A DNA stretch of 21,186 bases, taken from assembly GCA_964502525.1 (NCBI GenBank), contig CAZCXH010000078.1, positions 1 through 21,186 on the forward strand, read 5' to 3'. The translations under genes and the position numbers were made by a program. How positions within the stretch are numbered: position 1 is the stretch's first letter; each line of letters opens with the position of its first letter. The DNA comes from DATLYB01 sp964502525 (GTDB lineage: Bacteria > Bacteroidota > Bacteroidia > Chitinophagales > CAIOSU01). The notes under the pieces were generated by a model. It saw only the letters and a program-made list of their open reading frames with translations. It made no database searches and had not been told where the DNA came from. This document shows, in pieces, positions 15,000 to 21,030 of this stretch.

Positions 15000-16370
15000 A
15001 TGAAAAAGGAAATTTTCTCATTTCTGTTGCTGTTCGCTTGCACCAATGCTGCTTTTCCTCAGGATGAGCGCGAACTCGTTGATCGGGTCATAGGAATAGT
15101 CGGAGAGAACATTGTGCTTCATTCCGACATCGAGTTGCAGTACCAGCAGATGAAGCTGGAAGGTTCGGATTTCCCTGGCGACTTCAAGTGCGCCATCCTC
15201 GACCAGATGCTCACCCAAAAAATGCTGAAGCAGCAAGCTGAACTGGACAGCCTTGTTGTTTCGGAGGATGAAATTGAGGGCGAGCTTGACAGGCGCGTCC
15301 GCTATTTTGTAACCATGATCGGCTCGGAAGAAAAGCTGGAAGAGTACTACGGCAAGTCCATCGTGCGCATCAAGGACGAATTCAGGAAAGACATCCGCGA
15401 ACAACTGCTGTCGCAGAAAATGAGGTCCAAGGTTCTGGAAAAAGTCAAAGTAACCCCTGCAGACGTAAAAGCTTTCTACAACGCGATCCCCAAGGACAGC
15501 CTGCCTTACTTCAATGCCGAAGTGGAAGTGGGCCAGATAGTGATTAATCCTACTGCAAACGAGGAGTTGAAGGATTATACCCGCAAATCACTGGAAGGAA
15601 TCAGGGATCGGATAATTGCCGGAGAGGATTTTTGTGTTCTGGCAAGGCTTTATTCTGAAGATCCCGGCTCGGCAGAACAGTGTGGCGACCTTGGATTTAT
15701 AAAGCGCGGGGAGATGGTGACGGAATTTGAAGGGGCGGCATTCCGGCTGGCGGAGAATGAAGTTTCCAACGTGGTGGAAACCAAGTTCGGCTTTCACCTT
15801 ATTCAGATGCTGCAGAAGAAGGGCGACCGCATCCGGGTAAGGCACATCCTGATGCGTCCCAAAACCACAAGTTATGATTTGATACATGCTAAGGAAAAAT
15901 TGGATTCCGTCAGAACGCTTATCGCGGATGGGAAAATGAGGTTTGAAGAAGCGGCTGCCGGATTTTCCGATGATGAAGCAACGAAAAACACTGGCGGCAT
16001 GATGATGAACCAGCAAACCGGGAACACCTATTTCGAGGTGGACCAGTTGGATAAGTCAATTTACTTCACTATTGAAAAATTATCTCCCGGTGAGATTTCA
16101 ACCCCCGAACTTTTCCCCACCCCTGACGGATTGCAGGCATACCGGATACTGTATTTGAAATCGGAGTCAACTCCGCATGAAGCCAATCTGAAAGATGATT
16201 ATTCGAAAATAAAATCTGCCGCTGCGCAAAAGAAAGAAGACCTCGAATTTGCACGCTGGATAAGAGATAAGGTAAAAGATTCTTATGTGTTTGTTGAGGA
16301 ATCATACCGCAATTGCGACCTGATGAAGAAATGGCTGAAGGCCGGTGAGGTGATTGAAACGACCTATTGA
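15000..16370 (+). CDS. surA: Peptidyl-prolyl cis-trans isomerase SurA
   Basis: SurA escorts unfolded outer-membrane proteins through the periplasm to the BAM complex. The 456-residue product has a signal peptide (MKKEIFSFLLLFACTNAAFP), the N-terminal chaperone region beginning ELVDRVIGIVGENIVLHSDIE, then two parvulin domains at about 178-275 (VGQIVINP ... GDLGFIKRGEMVTEFEGAAF ... FGFHLIQM) and 280-385 (VRHILMRP ... FSDDEATKNTGGMM). The length is close to that of known SurA proteins (about 430). It is the third gene of a PPIase operon, after a 120-base gap with two hairpins. No Shine-Dalgarno sequence precedes the ATG, as usual for the phylum. Confidence 0.94.
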   Translation: MKKEIFSFLLLFACTNAAFPQDERELVDRVIGIVGENIVLHSDIELQYQQMKLEGSDFPGDFKCAILDQMLTQKMLKQQAELDSLVVSEDEIEGELDRRVRYFVTMIGSEEKLEEYYGKSIVRIKDEFRKDIREQLLSQKMRSKVLEKVKVTPADVKAFYNAIPKDSLPYFNAEVEVGQIVINPTANEELKDYTRKSLEGIRDRIIAGEDFCVLARLYSEDPGSAEQCGDLGFIKRGEMVTEFEGAAFRLAENEVSNVVETKFGFHLIQMLQKKGDRIRVRHILMRPKTTSYDLIHAKEKLDSVRTLIADGKMRFEEAAAGFSDDEATKNTGGMMMNQQTGNTYFEVDQLDKSIYFTIEKLSPGEISTPELFPTPDGLQAYRILYLKSESTPHEANLKDDYSKIKSAAAQKKEDLEFARWIRDKVKDSYVFVEESYRNCDLMKKWLKAGEVIETTY

Positions 16371-16430
16371 TTATATGCTAAATTCGCAAGCCTTGAATGC
16401 AGGGCATTTTAACCTGATTTATTAAGCAAC

Positions 16431-17396
16431 ATGAACAAATTCACATCTGACGTAGAGGCGGCAAATGCGCTTTCGTCTTCCTACAAGAAGTTGAAAGATG
16501 AAATCGGAAAGGTAATAGTCGGGCAAGATAAGGTTATTGAGTCGGTCATGATATCCATCTTTTGCGATGGGCACAGCCTGCTGGTGGGGGTGCCCGGTTT
16601 GGCGAAAACCTTGTTGGTGAGCACGCTTGCCCAGGCGCTTGAACTCAGCTTTAAAAGGATTCAGTTCACGCCCGACCTGATGCCATCGGACATCACCGGC
16701 TCGGAGGTGCTCGATGAACACCGCCAGTTCCGGTTCAACCGGGGTCCGGTGTTTGCCAACATCGTCCTCGCGGATGAAATCAACCGCACACCGCCAAAAA
16801 CCCAGGCTGCACTGCTCGAAGCCATGCAGGAACGCTCGGTGACAGCCGGTGGAGCCACCCATAAGCTTGAACTTCCGTTTTTCGTCCTTGCCACGCAAAA
16901 CCCCATCGAGCAGGAAGGCACCTATCCCTTGCCGGAAGCGCAGCTTGACCGCTTCATGTTCAACATCATCGTTGATTATCCCAAACATGATGAGGAGTTG
17001 CAGGTGGTAAAAAACACCACATCGCAGCGGGATATTTCCGTCAGCAAGTGCATGGATTCAAAGGAAATCCTGGAGTTCCAGAAACTCATCCGCAAGATAC
17101 CCATTGCCGATAACGTGCTCGAATATGCCGTGACGCTTGCAGCGAAAACGCGCCCCAACACTCCGAAAGCGACTGAAGTGGTAAATAACTATTTGACGTG
17201 GGGTGCCGGTCCGCGCGCTTCGCAATATCTGGTGCTTGGCGCAAAATGCCATGCGGCATTGCATGGAAAATATTCACCGGATATTGAAGACGTGCAGGCA
17301 GTGGCGCTGCCCATCCTGCGCCACCGCGTGGTGAAAAACTACAAAGCCGAAGCTGAAGGAGTGAGCGTGGATGATATTTTCAAAAAGCTGTTTTAG
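16431..17396 (+). CDS. MoxR family AAA+ ATPase
   Basis: The 321-residue cytosolic ATPase carries the MoxR signatures: GVPGLAKT as Walker A (53-60), FKRIQFTPDLMPSDITG (74-90), ADEINRTPPKTQAALLEAMQE around Walker B (111-116), TQNPIEQEGTYPLPEAQLDRF as sensor I region, and a C-terminal lid domain. MoxR proteins act as chaperone-like ATPases and are usually followed by DUF58 and von Willebrand A genes, in assembly of complexes or envelope stress. Here no such partner follows; instead comes a cluster of hairpins. It begins 60 bases after surA, so it may be read from the same transcript. Confidence 0.94.
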   Translation: MNKFTSDVEAANALSSSYKKLKDEIGKVIVGQDKVIESVMISIFCDGHSLLVGVPGLAKTLLVSTLAQALELSFKRIQFTPDLMPSDITGSEVLDEHRQFRFNRGPVFANIVLADEINRTPPKTQAALLEAMQERSVTAGGATHKLELPFFVLATQNPIEQEGTYPLPEAQLDRFMFNIIVDYPKHDEELQVVKNTTSQRDISVSKCMDSKEILEFQKLIRKIPIADNVLEYAVTLAAKTRPNTPKATEVVNNYLTWGAGPRASQYLVLGAKCHAALHGKYSPDIEDVQAVALPILRHRVVKNYKAEAEGVSVDDIFKKLF

Positions 17397-17462
17397 CAGT
17401 TTCAATTTGCCTCAACCCTATCCCACGGCCTCTGGCGCCCGGGAGATTCGCTTATCAGTTAT

Positions 17463-17571
17463 CCGTTCGATAAATCGAACGGCAATGAAGCAGCTATTAA
17501 AAGATTCATTGCCGTTGGCTTCAGCCAACGGTTGCAAAATGTTGAGCCTCAAATGGCTTTAGCCTAAAGCC
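17463..17571. repeat. Cluster of consecutive REP-like hairpins
   Basis: Four near-touching inverted repeats fill this interval: CCGTTCGAT/ATCGAACGG (17463-17482, perfect), CGGCAATGAA/TTCATTGCCG (17480-17514, perfect 10 bp), CCGTTGGCT/AGCCAACGG (17512-17531, perfect, 2-base loop) and GGCTTTA/TAAAGCC (17555-17571, perfect). A smaller TTGA/TCAA arm lies at 17542-17552. Adjacent arms share bases, so alternative folds are possible. This resembles REP/BIME clusters and may also end both the moxR transcript and the opposing one. Confidence 0.8.
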
Positions 17572-17587
17572 GCCCTTAATCCGGGTT

Positions 17588-17860
17588 CTACAATAAATTA
17601 TTCCTCAGCAACGAACTTTCAATCTTCCTGATCCTCCGGTCATAATCCATGAACATCCTATCGCGATCCGCCAGCCGCATCACGCTCAGGCGCAATTCGC
17701 CAATAGCTTTATTATTCAGCATCATCTGTTTCTCCAATTTTTCTACGCCTTTCTCCACCTTTTCGAGCCTGTTATTTGATTTGTCAATCCCTTTGCGCAT
17801 TTCATGAATTTCAGCAAGCACGTCAGGCATCACATCCACCAATTTCCGCTCGTCTTCCAT
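17588..17860 (-). CDS. Small coiled-coil protein of unknown function
   Basis: The 90-residue product (from the ATG at 17860; an upstream extension to 17908 would add a poorly charged lead) reads MEDERKLVDVMPDVLAEIHE and then heptad-like leucine/charged repeats: KGIDKSNNRLEKVEKGVEKL, EKQMMLNNKAIGELRLSVMR, then DRDRMFMDYDRRIRKIESSL. This predicts one long coiled coil and no membrane span or signal. Short proteins of this type are frequent in Bacteroidota but have no known role. It converges on moxR across the hairpin cluster. Confidence 0.6.
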   Translation of the reverse strand: MEDERKLVDVMPDVLAEIHEMRKGIDKSNNRLEKVEKGVEKLEKQMMLNNKAIGELRLSVMRLADRDRMFMDYDRRIRKIESSLLRNNLL

Positions 17861-17943
17861 TGTTTTCTTTTTGACAAATATAATGATCACCCCATTTGGA
17901 AATCCCAACCCTTTTTTTGATATTTGTTGTTCCTATGTTTTTC

Positions 17944-17978
17944 CAATACCCAATACCCAATACCCAATACCCAATACC
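17944..17978. repeat. Five-copy heptamer CAATACC
   Basis: Five perfect tandem copies of CAATACC run from 17944 to 17978. The unit is not a multiple of three, so slippage would shift any reading frame. It lies in a non-coding stretch and is probably a simple repeat of no function. Confidence 0.85.
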
Positions 17979-18052
17979 GCAGGTTTAGCGGTGCAGTTCA
18001 CGCCTCCTTTTCCAATCTCCCCGCATCAGCGAATACCGTCCCCGCTCCACGG

Positions 18053-18178
18053 GTGGATGTTCACGCGACCTCCGTGGACGTTCACGCGCCTTCCGTGGAT
18101 GTTCACGCCACCTCCGTGGATGTTCACGCATCCTCCGTGGAGGTTCACGTGCCTTCCGTGGACGTCCACGCTCCGGGC
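18053..18178. repeat. 21-bp minisatellite, six units
   Basis: Six units begin at 18053, 18074, 18095, 18116, 18137 and 18158, of the form GTGGATGTTCACGCGACCTC plus C, with the sixth degenerating after GTGGACGTCCACG. Each unit contains an imperfect palindrome (GTGGAYGTTCAC; GTGGACGTCCAC in unit 6 is perfect). More GTCCACGC fragments follow at about 18205-18235. In one plus frame the unit would read VDVHAxS. Unit differences are mostly substitutions, so the array is not brand new. Confidence 0.9.
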
Positions 18179-18327
18179 GGGGAGCCTCCGGAAGGCGGGA
18201 AAACGTCCACGCGCCACGGGAGAACGTCCACGCAGCATCCGGGAACAGCCCTCTTCAGGTTATATCATGCCCTTTGCCTATTGCCTATTGCCCTTTGCCT
18301 TTTTTTTAACCCTAAAAACCCCTCATC

Positions 18328-19014
18328 ATGGCTGACTATGTAAAAAGACCCGACCTCGAATTTGTGGCGCAGCTTGAAAACTTCGTTGCCAAGCTGCCCT
18401 CCTATGCCGCCACCTTCGGGCTGACGCCCGCCCAGCTTTCAGCGGTTGCAAACGACCTCAATTACATGTCGTTTGTCGCGCTGGCAAACGGGCAGGCAGG
18501 CACGTATTCCGAAGACTGGACCAAGCTGAAAGACCTCGTGCGCTACGGGGAAGGCGGCACCGCGATAGGTCCCTTTCCCGTGCCGCCCAATGTGAGCACC
18601 CCGCCCACCCCGCTCATACTGCCCAACGTGGAAAAGCGTTTCCGCGACCTCGCGCAGCAACTTAAGAAACATGGCGCCTACACCACCGCCATTGGCGAAG
18701 ACCTCGGCATCGAGGCGCCCGCCACCACCGTTGACCCCTCTACGATGAAGCCCGTGCTGGCGCTGCGCCCCACCGGGGGGCAGGTGGAGGTGGTGTGGCA
18801 GAAAAACAAGATGCAGTCGCTGGAAATCCACGTGAGCCGCAACGGAGCCGCCTTTGAGTTTCTCACCATTGACAGCACGCCCAATTATATTGACACCGCG
18901 CCCATGCCACCGGCAGGGCAAAGCCAGATATGGAAATATAAAGCCATCTACCGCCTCAACGACCAGCGCGTAGGGCTGTGGAGCAACGAAGTGGCGATAA
19001 CGGTGATGGGATGA
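18328..19014 (+). CDS. Hypothetical protein with C-terminal FnIII-like domain
   Basis: The 228-residue protein has a helical N-terminal part (1-75, RPDLEFVAQLENFVAKLPSY ... LTPAQLSAVANDLNYM), a proline-rich linker (about 82-98, IGPFPVPPNVSTPPTP), a short helix (VEKRFRDLAQQLKKH), and a C-terminal beta domain from about 140 (VLALRPTGGQVEVVWQKNKM ... EIHVSRNG ... YKAIYRLNDQRVGLWSNEVA) that resembles fibronectin type III. No signal peptide. Codon use is visibly GC-rich at third positions, unlike the lipoprotein that follows. The last 30 codons and about 80 bases of trailer are duplicated at 19870-20044. The family is one I have seen only as hypothetical; no function is assigned. Confidence 0.8.
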   Translation: MADYVKRPDLEFVAQLENFVAKLPSYAATFGLTPAQLSAVANDLNYMSFVALANGQAGTYSEDWTKLKDLVRYGEGGTAIGPFPVPPNVSTPPTPLILPNVEKRFRDLAQQLKKHGAYTTAIGEDLGIEAPATTVDPSTMKPVLALRPTGGQVEVVWQKNKMQSLEIHVSRNGAAFEFLTIDSTPNYIDTAPMPPAGQSQIWKYKAIYRLNDQRVGLWSNEVAITVMG

Positions 19015-19096
19015 AATTAAGTTTAGAGTTGTACTTTAGAGTTTTTGTAAAAGGGCGGAATGCCGAAAAGCCCTGCGGAGTGCGAAGAGAGTAGGC
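18924..19096. repeat. Long direct repeat, first copy (FnIII tail plus trailer)
   Basis: These 173 bases recur at 19870-20044 with a handful of substitutions and small indels. The copy spans the last codons of the FnIII-like gene and the trailer, including a small hairpin (AGGGC 19052-19056 / GCCCT 19070-19074). It ends 15 bases before the ATG of the YD-repeat lipoprotein. Confidence 0.9.
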
Positions 19097-19111
19097 CGAA
19101 AAATTCAGAGA

Positions 19112-19819
19112 ATGAAAAAATTTCTTTTAGGGTTTGCATTAATTGCAGCTATTGGCTTGGCGATTTCATCGTGTAGTAAAGAGGATGATAATGGTAATAA
19201 TGCTGCAGGAAATGTAAAAAGTGAATATAAAGGAGGTGATTATCTCTATAACTACACTTATGATTCAGAGGGAAGAATATCATTGGTTCAATATGTTTAT
19301 AAAGCTAATGGTGTAAACAGTAGGAAAATAACATATGGCTACACGTTATCTACCGTTGCCATATCAGGTTACGATTCTGCATCAAACAACGCTGTAAACA
19401 CTTTTGTATACCATTTGAACAGCGATGGATTGATAATAGACGGACGCGGGTATCATTATAATTATGATGGCGAAAGGCATCTTACTGGCATAATAGATAC
19501 TCTAACGGGAGATTACACTTATCAAGCCACATATTTAGATGGGAATATGATTTCAGAAGTGGTCGGGGCATACCCAAATATTTCTTACCTTAATTACACT
19601 TACATTACTGATAAAATTGACCATCGAGATTTCGGTACCCCGTTCGCGGGTAAGCGTAGCACTAACTTAGTGAGTACAATGTATACCTCTATTGATACCA
19701 CTACTTATACTTATGAATATGACCCGCTGGGAAGAGTAACCACCGAAACCAGAACCAACCCTGGATTACCCGGAATTTCTTTACCAAGGATTGAACAATA
19801 CAGCTATACTTATTACTAG
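19112..19819 (+). CDS. YD-repeat-like surface lipoprotein
   Basis: The 235-residue product has a lipoprotein signal (MKKFLLGFALIAAIGLAISS, lipid Cys21) followed by SKEDDNGN; an acidic run right after the cysteine is the kind of export signal that sends lipoproteins to the cell surface in Bacteroidota. The rest is made of tyrosine-rich strands with YD-type units: YTYDSEGRISLVQY, YHYNYDGERHLTGI, YTYEYDPLGRVTTETR, as in RHS/YD or DUF4595-like beta proteins. It probably folds as an open beta sheet on the surface. The gene is AT-rich compared with the one before it, and is framed by 175-bp direct repeats, which together suggest it was brought in or shuffled as a cassette. Confidence 0.82.
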   Translation: MKKFLLGFALIAAIGLAISSCSKEDDNGNNAAGNVKSEYKGGDYLYNYTYDSEGRISLVQYVYKANGVNSRKITYGYTLSTVAISGYDSASNNAVNTFVYHLNSDGLIIDGRGYHYNYDGERHLTGIIDTLTGDYTYQATYLDGNMISEVVGAYPNISYLNYTYITDKIDHRDFGTPFAGKRSTNLVSTMYTSIDTTTYTYEYDPLGRVTTETRTNPGLPGISLPRIEQYSYTYY

Positions 19820-19869
19820 AATTTTCATTGTATGGCGCAAGTTTGAGCCCTTCGTTCACGCAAGTCTTC

Positions 19870-19960
19870 CCAGATATGGAAATATAAAGCCATCTACCGC
19901 CTCAGCGACCAGCGCGTAGGGCTGTGGAGCAACGAAGTGGCGATAACGGTGATGGGGTGA
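19870..19960 (+). pseudogene. C-terminal remnant of a second FnIII-like gene
   Basis: The frame reads QIWKYKAIYRLSDQRVGLWS, then NEVAITVMG and stop, as in the end of the 18328-19014 gene with one Asn-to-Ser change. No upstream part of the gene is present: the homology begins at the junction with a REP-associated motif. It is a 5'-truncated duplicate, so I call it a pseudogene fragment. Confidence 0.75.
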
Positions 19961-20044
19961 AATTAAGTTTGGAGTTTGTACTTTAGAGTTTTTATTAAAA
20001 GGGCGGAATGCCGAAAAGCCCTGCGGAGTGCGAAGAGAGTAGGC
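19870..20044. repeat. Long direct repeat, second copy
   Basis: This 175-base copy matches 18924-19096. It holds only the last 30 or so codons of an FnIII-like gene (still open and ending in a TGA at the same place) plus the trailer with its hairpin (20000-20022). Its left edge joins abruptly to a CCCTTCGTTCACGCAAG motif that recurs at 20272. It ends 23 bases before the ATG of a truncated lipoprotein. Confidence 0.9.
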
Positions 20045-20067
20045 AGAATTTTTCAAATCAAGGACAA

Positions 20068-20175
20068 ATGAAATTGGGAACAACTATTTTAAGCATACTT
20101 GCGGCAATCACGCTGATAACAGCAGTTGAGGGATGTAAAAAAGAAAAAGAACCCTCCTCTGGCGCGAGCATGTAG
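20068..20175 (+). pseudogene. Lipoprotein truncated at a REP hairpin
   Basis: The frame reads MKLGTTILSILAAITLITAV then EGCKKEKEPSSGASM and stop: a signal peptide with a VEGC lipobox (Cys23) and a charged start of a mature chain. It then runs into CTGGCGCGAGCA, the left arm of a REP-like hairpin at 20159-20207, and meets a TAG within the loop. I read this as a lipoprotein gene whose body was lost when the REP sequence was inserted or recombined here. It stands in the same place relative to the long repeat as the intact lipoprotein does. A genuine 35-residue lipopeptide cannot be excluded. Confidence 0.6.
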
Positions 20176-20207
20176 CCAAGCCATGAGCGTCAGGTGCTCG
20201 TGTCCAG
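20159..20207. repeat. REP-like hairpin
   Basis: CTGG (20159-20162) and CGAGCA (20165-20170) pair with TGCTCG (20195-20200) and CCAG (20204-20207). The TCTGGCGCG opening recurs at 20378, which supports a repeat family. It lies at the end of the truncated lipoprotein. Confidence 0.6.
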
Positions 20208-20271
20208 CTAATCGGTAAAATAATTAACCCTACGTTATCGCAGTATTCCCCCACGTTATCGAAAGTGTTCC

Positions 20272-20368
20272 CCCTTCGTTCACGCAAGTCTTCAGCGTTT
20301 GCTTTGCGCGTCAGGCTGACTTGTGTGCTTCAATTGGCGGAAGTGTTTTCACTTCCCGCAGTGGAGCC
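20272..20368. repeat. RAYT-associated REP unit, copy A
   Basis: This unit runs from the CGTTCACGCAAG motif through GACTTGTGTG, the hairpin GGAAGTG-TTTT-CACTTCC (20339-20356) to GTGGAGCC. Copy B at 20948-21029 follows the same plan with the same order of landmarks. The similarity is degenerate and judged by eye. Confidence 0.55.
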
Positions 20369-20377
20369 ACCCCTAAC

Positions 20378-20448
20378 TCTGGCGCGCGATTGCATCGCGT
20401 GCCACGAATCAAGCTATAGCCGGACACGCGTTACAAACGCGCACCAGA
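20378..20448. repeat. Compound REP-like hairpin
   Basis: An outer stem TCTGG (20378-20382) / CCAGA (20444-20448) encloses two hairpins: GGCGCGCGAT-TGC-ATCGCGTGCC (20381-20403, nearly perfect) and GGACACGCGTT-ACA-AACGCGCACC (20422-20445, two mismatches). Two foldbacks in a cloverleaf-like frame fit a BIME-type repeat. Confidence 0.65.
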
Positions 20449-20484
20449 TGGGGACAGAGGCGGACGCCCTTCCCCTTTTGAAAC

Positions 20485-20515
20485 TTTACTTCGATGAGGG
20501 CGTTTGTTATCTTTG
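20485..20515 (+). promoter_or_regulatory. Candidate Bacteroidota promoter
   Basis: TATCTTTG (20508-20515) is an exact match to the TAnnTTTG -7 box. TTTA at 20485-20488 lies 19 bases upstream and differs by one base from the TTTG -33 box. The ATG of the small membrane protein is at 20531, leaving a very short leader. Confidence 0.5.
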
Positions 20516-20530
20516 GGGAAACAAAAACCT

Positions 20531-20785
20531 ATGGTAGTGTCCGAAATCACCTTATTCAACACCTTAAAGGCGAAACTCGGAGAACAGGAAGCTCAAATTG
20601 TTGTAGAAGGAATTAAAAACGCTGTAAGGGAAGAATTTGCTGTAAAGAAGGAAGTGCTTGCCACTAAACAGGATTTGGCGGAGGTTAAAGCGGAAATAAT
20701 TAAGTGGATGTTTATCTTCTGGATAGGCTCCATCGGAGTGCTTTCCGGAATCATGTTCGCCATGCTGAATGCCTATCTGAAATAA
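20531..20785 (+). CDS. Small coiled-coil membrane protein (DUF1640-like)
   Basis: The 84-residue protein begins MVVSEITLFNTLKAKLGEQE; an earlier in-frame start at 20504 would begin upstream of, or inside, the promoter match. A helical middle with ATKQDLAEVKAEI, the usual wording of DUF1640/CCDC90-like proteins, leads to one C-terminal transmembrane span (WMFIFWIGSIGVLSGIMFAM). The termini suggest an N-in, tail-anchored arrangement. The family is common and often multi-copy in environmental bacteria; its role is unknown. It stands alone between two REP-rich intervals, with its own promoter candidate, and is shorter than most relatives. Confidence 0.75.
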   Translation: MVVSEITLFNTLKAKLGEQEAQIVVEGIKNAVREEFAVKKEVLATKQDLAEVKAEIIKWMFIFWIGSIGVLSGIMFAMLNAYLK

Positions 20786-21030
20786 AACCCCTCCCCACTC
20801 AGGTGCGGGCATCCCCCCACAACTGCCGCCTGCGCCCGCGTCCCCGCGGGTGGAATTGCATCCTTTGAATCCTCAACCTGTAATTTTACCACTGCCATGT
20901 CGCCCGATGCCTTCAAAGCGTTTCAGCACACCATTCCCACCGATCCCCCTCCGTTATCGCAAGGTTCCGCACAGGGACTCTTGTGATTCCGGATAGGCAG
21001 AAGTCTTTCGACTTCGGTGCGGTTGAGCCT
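20786..21030. other. Non-coding interval with REP copy B
   Basis: Here I see a GC hairpin CCCGCG-TCCC-CGCGGG (about 20835-20850), a short frame of 29 codons from 20897 that runs into the REP unit and is probably a gene scrap, and REP copy B (20948-21029). Nothing else is supported. Confidence 0.5.
20948..21029. repeat. RAYT-associated REP unit, copy B
   Basis: It shares with copy A the CGTTATCGCAAG opening, a GACTCTTGTG block, a hairpin GAAGTC-TTTC-GACTTC (21000-21015) and an ending GGTTGAGCC. It lies immediately beyond the stop codon of the transposase at 21031, where REP units flanking a RAYT gene are expected. Confidence 0.55.

Larger units (their letters stand above)
17861..18327. other. 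Gene-free repeat-rich interval
   Basis: No convincing gene lies in these 467 bases. They hold the CAATACC heptamer array, the 21-bp minisatellite at 18053-18178, and a simple stretch built of TTGCCTA and TGCCCTTTGCC phrases at about 18270-18300 that ends in eight Ts just before the next gene. Frames are open on both strands across the minisatellite because the unit is 21 bases and contains no stop; that is not evidence of coding. Confidence 0.6.
20176..20484. other. REP-filled intergenic interval
   Basis: No gene is supported here. The interval holds the right half of the hairpin at 20159-20207, three degenerate 20-22-base repeats of the form CGTTATCGCAAGTNTTCC (20232-20293), a hairpin GGAAGTG/CACTTCC (20339-20356), and a compound hairpin at 20378-20448. 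An open plus-strand frame from 20265 crosses these hairpins and is not credible. Confidence 0.65.

Noticed and set aside
16371..16430. Possible terminator between surA and moxR
   Set aside because: The GCCTTG/GCAGGGC match is weak and lacks a T-tract.
16422..16988. 188-codon minus-strand frame opposite moxR
   Set aside because: It is the shadow of a strongly conserved ATPase and shows no domain of its own.
18053..18240. CRISPR-like array
   Set aside because: Repeats are directly adjacent with no spacers, units of 21 bases vary internally, and there are no cas genes.
17871..18343. Open plus-strand frames across the minisatellite, with VDVHAxS-type heptad repeats
   Set aside because: The 21-base unit lacks stops in several frames, so plus and minus frames are all open at once. 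No signal, domain or credible start supports translation.
19856..20083. Minus-strand frame over the second long repeat
   Set aside because: It is antisense to duplicated coding and trailer sequence and has no supporting features.
20265..20537. 90-residue plus-strand frame before the small membrane protein
   Set aside because: It crosses two hairpins and the promoter candidate and has no family resemblance.
20897..20986. 29-codon frame beginning MSPDAFKAFQHTIP
   Set aside because: It runs into REP copy B and has no recognisable domain; probably a gene scrap, though the N-terminal wording is protein-like.
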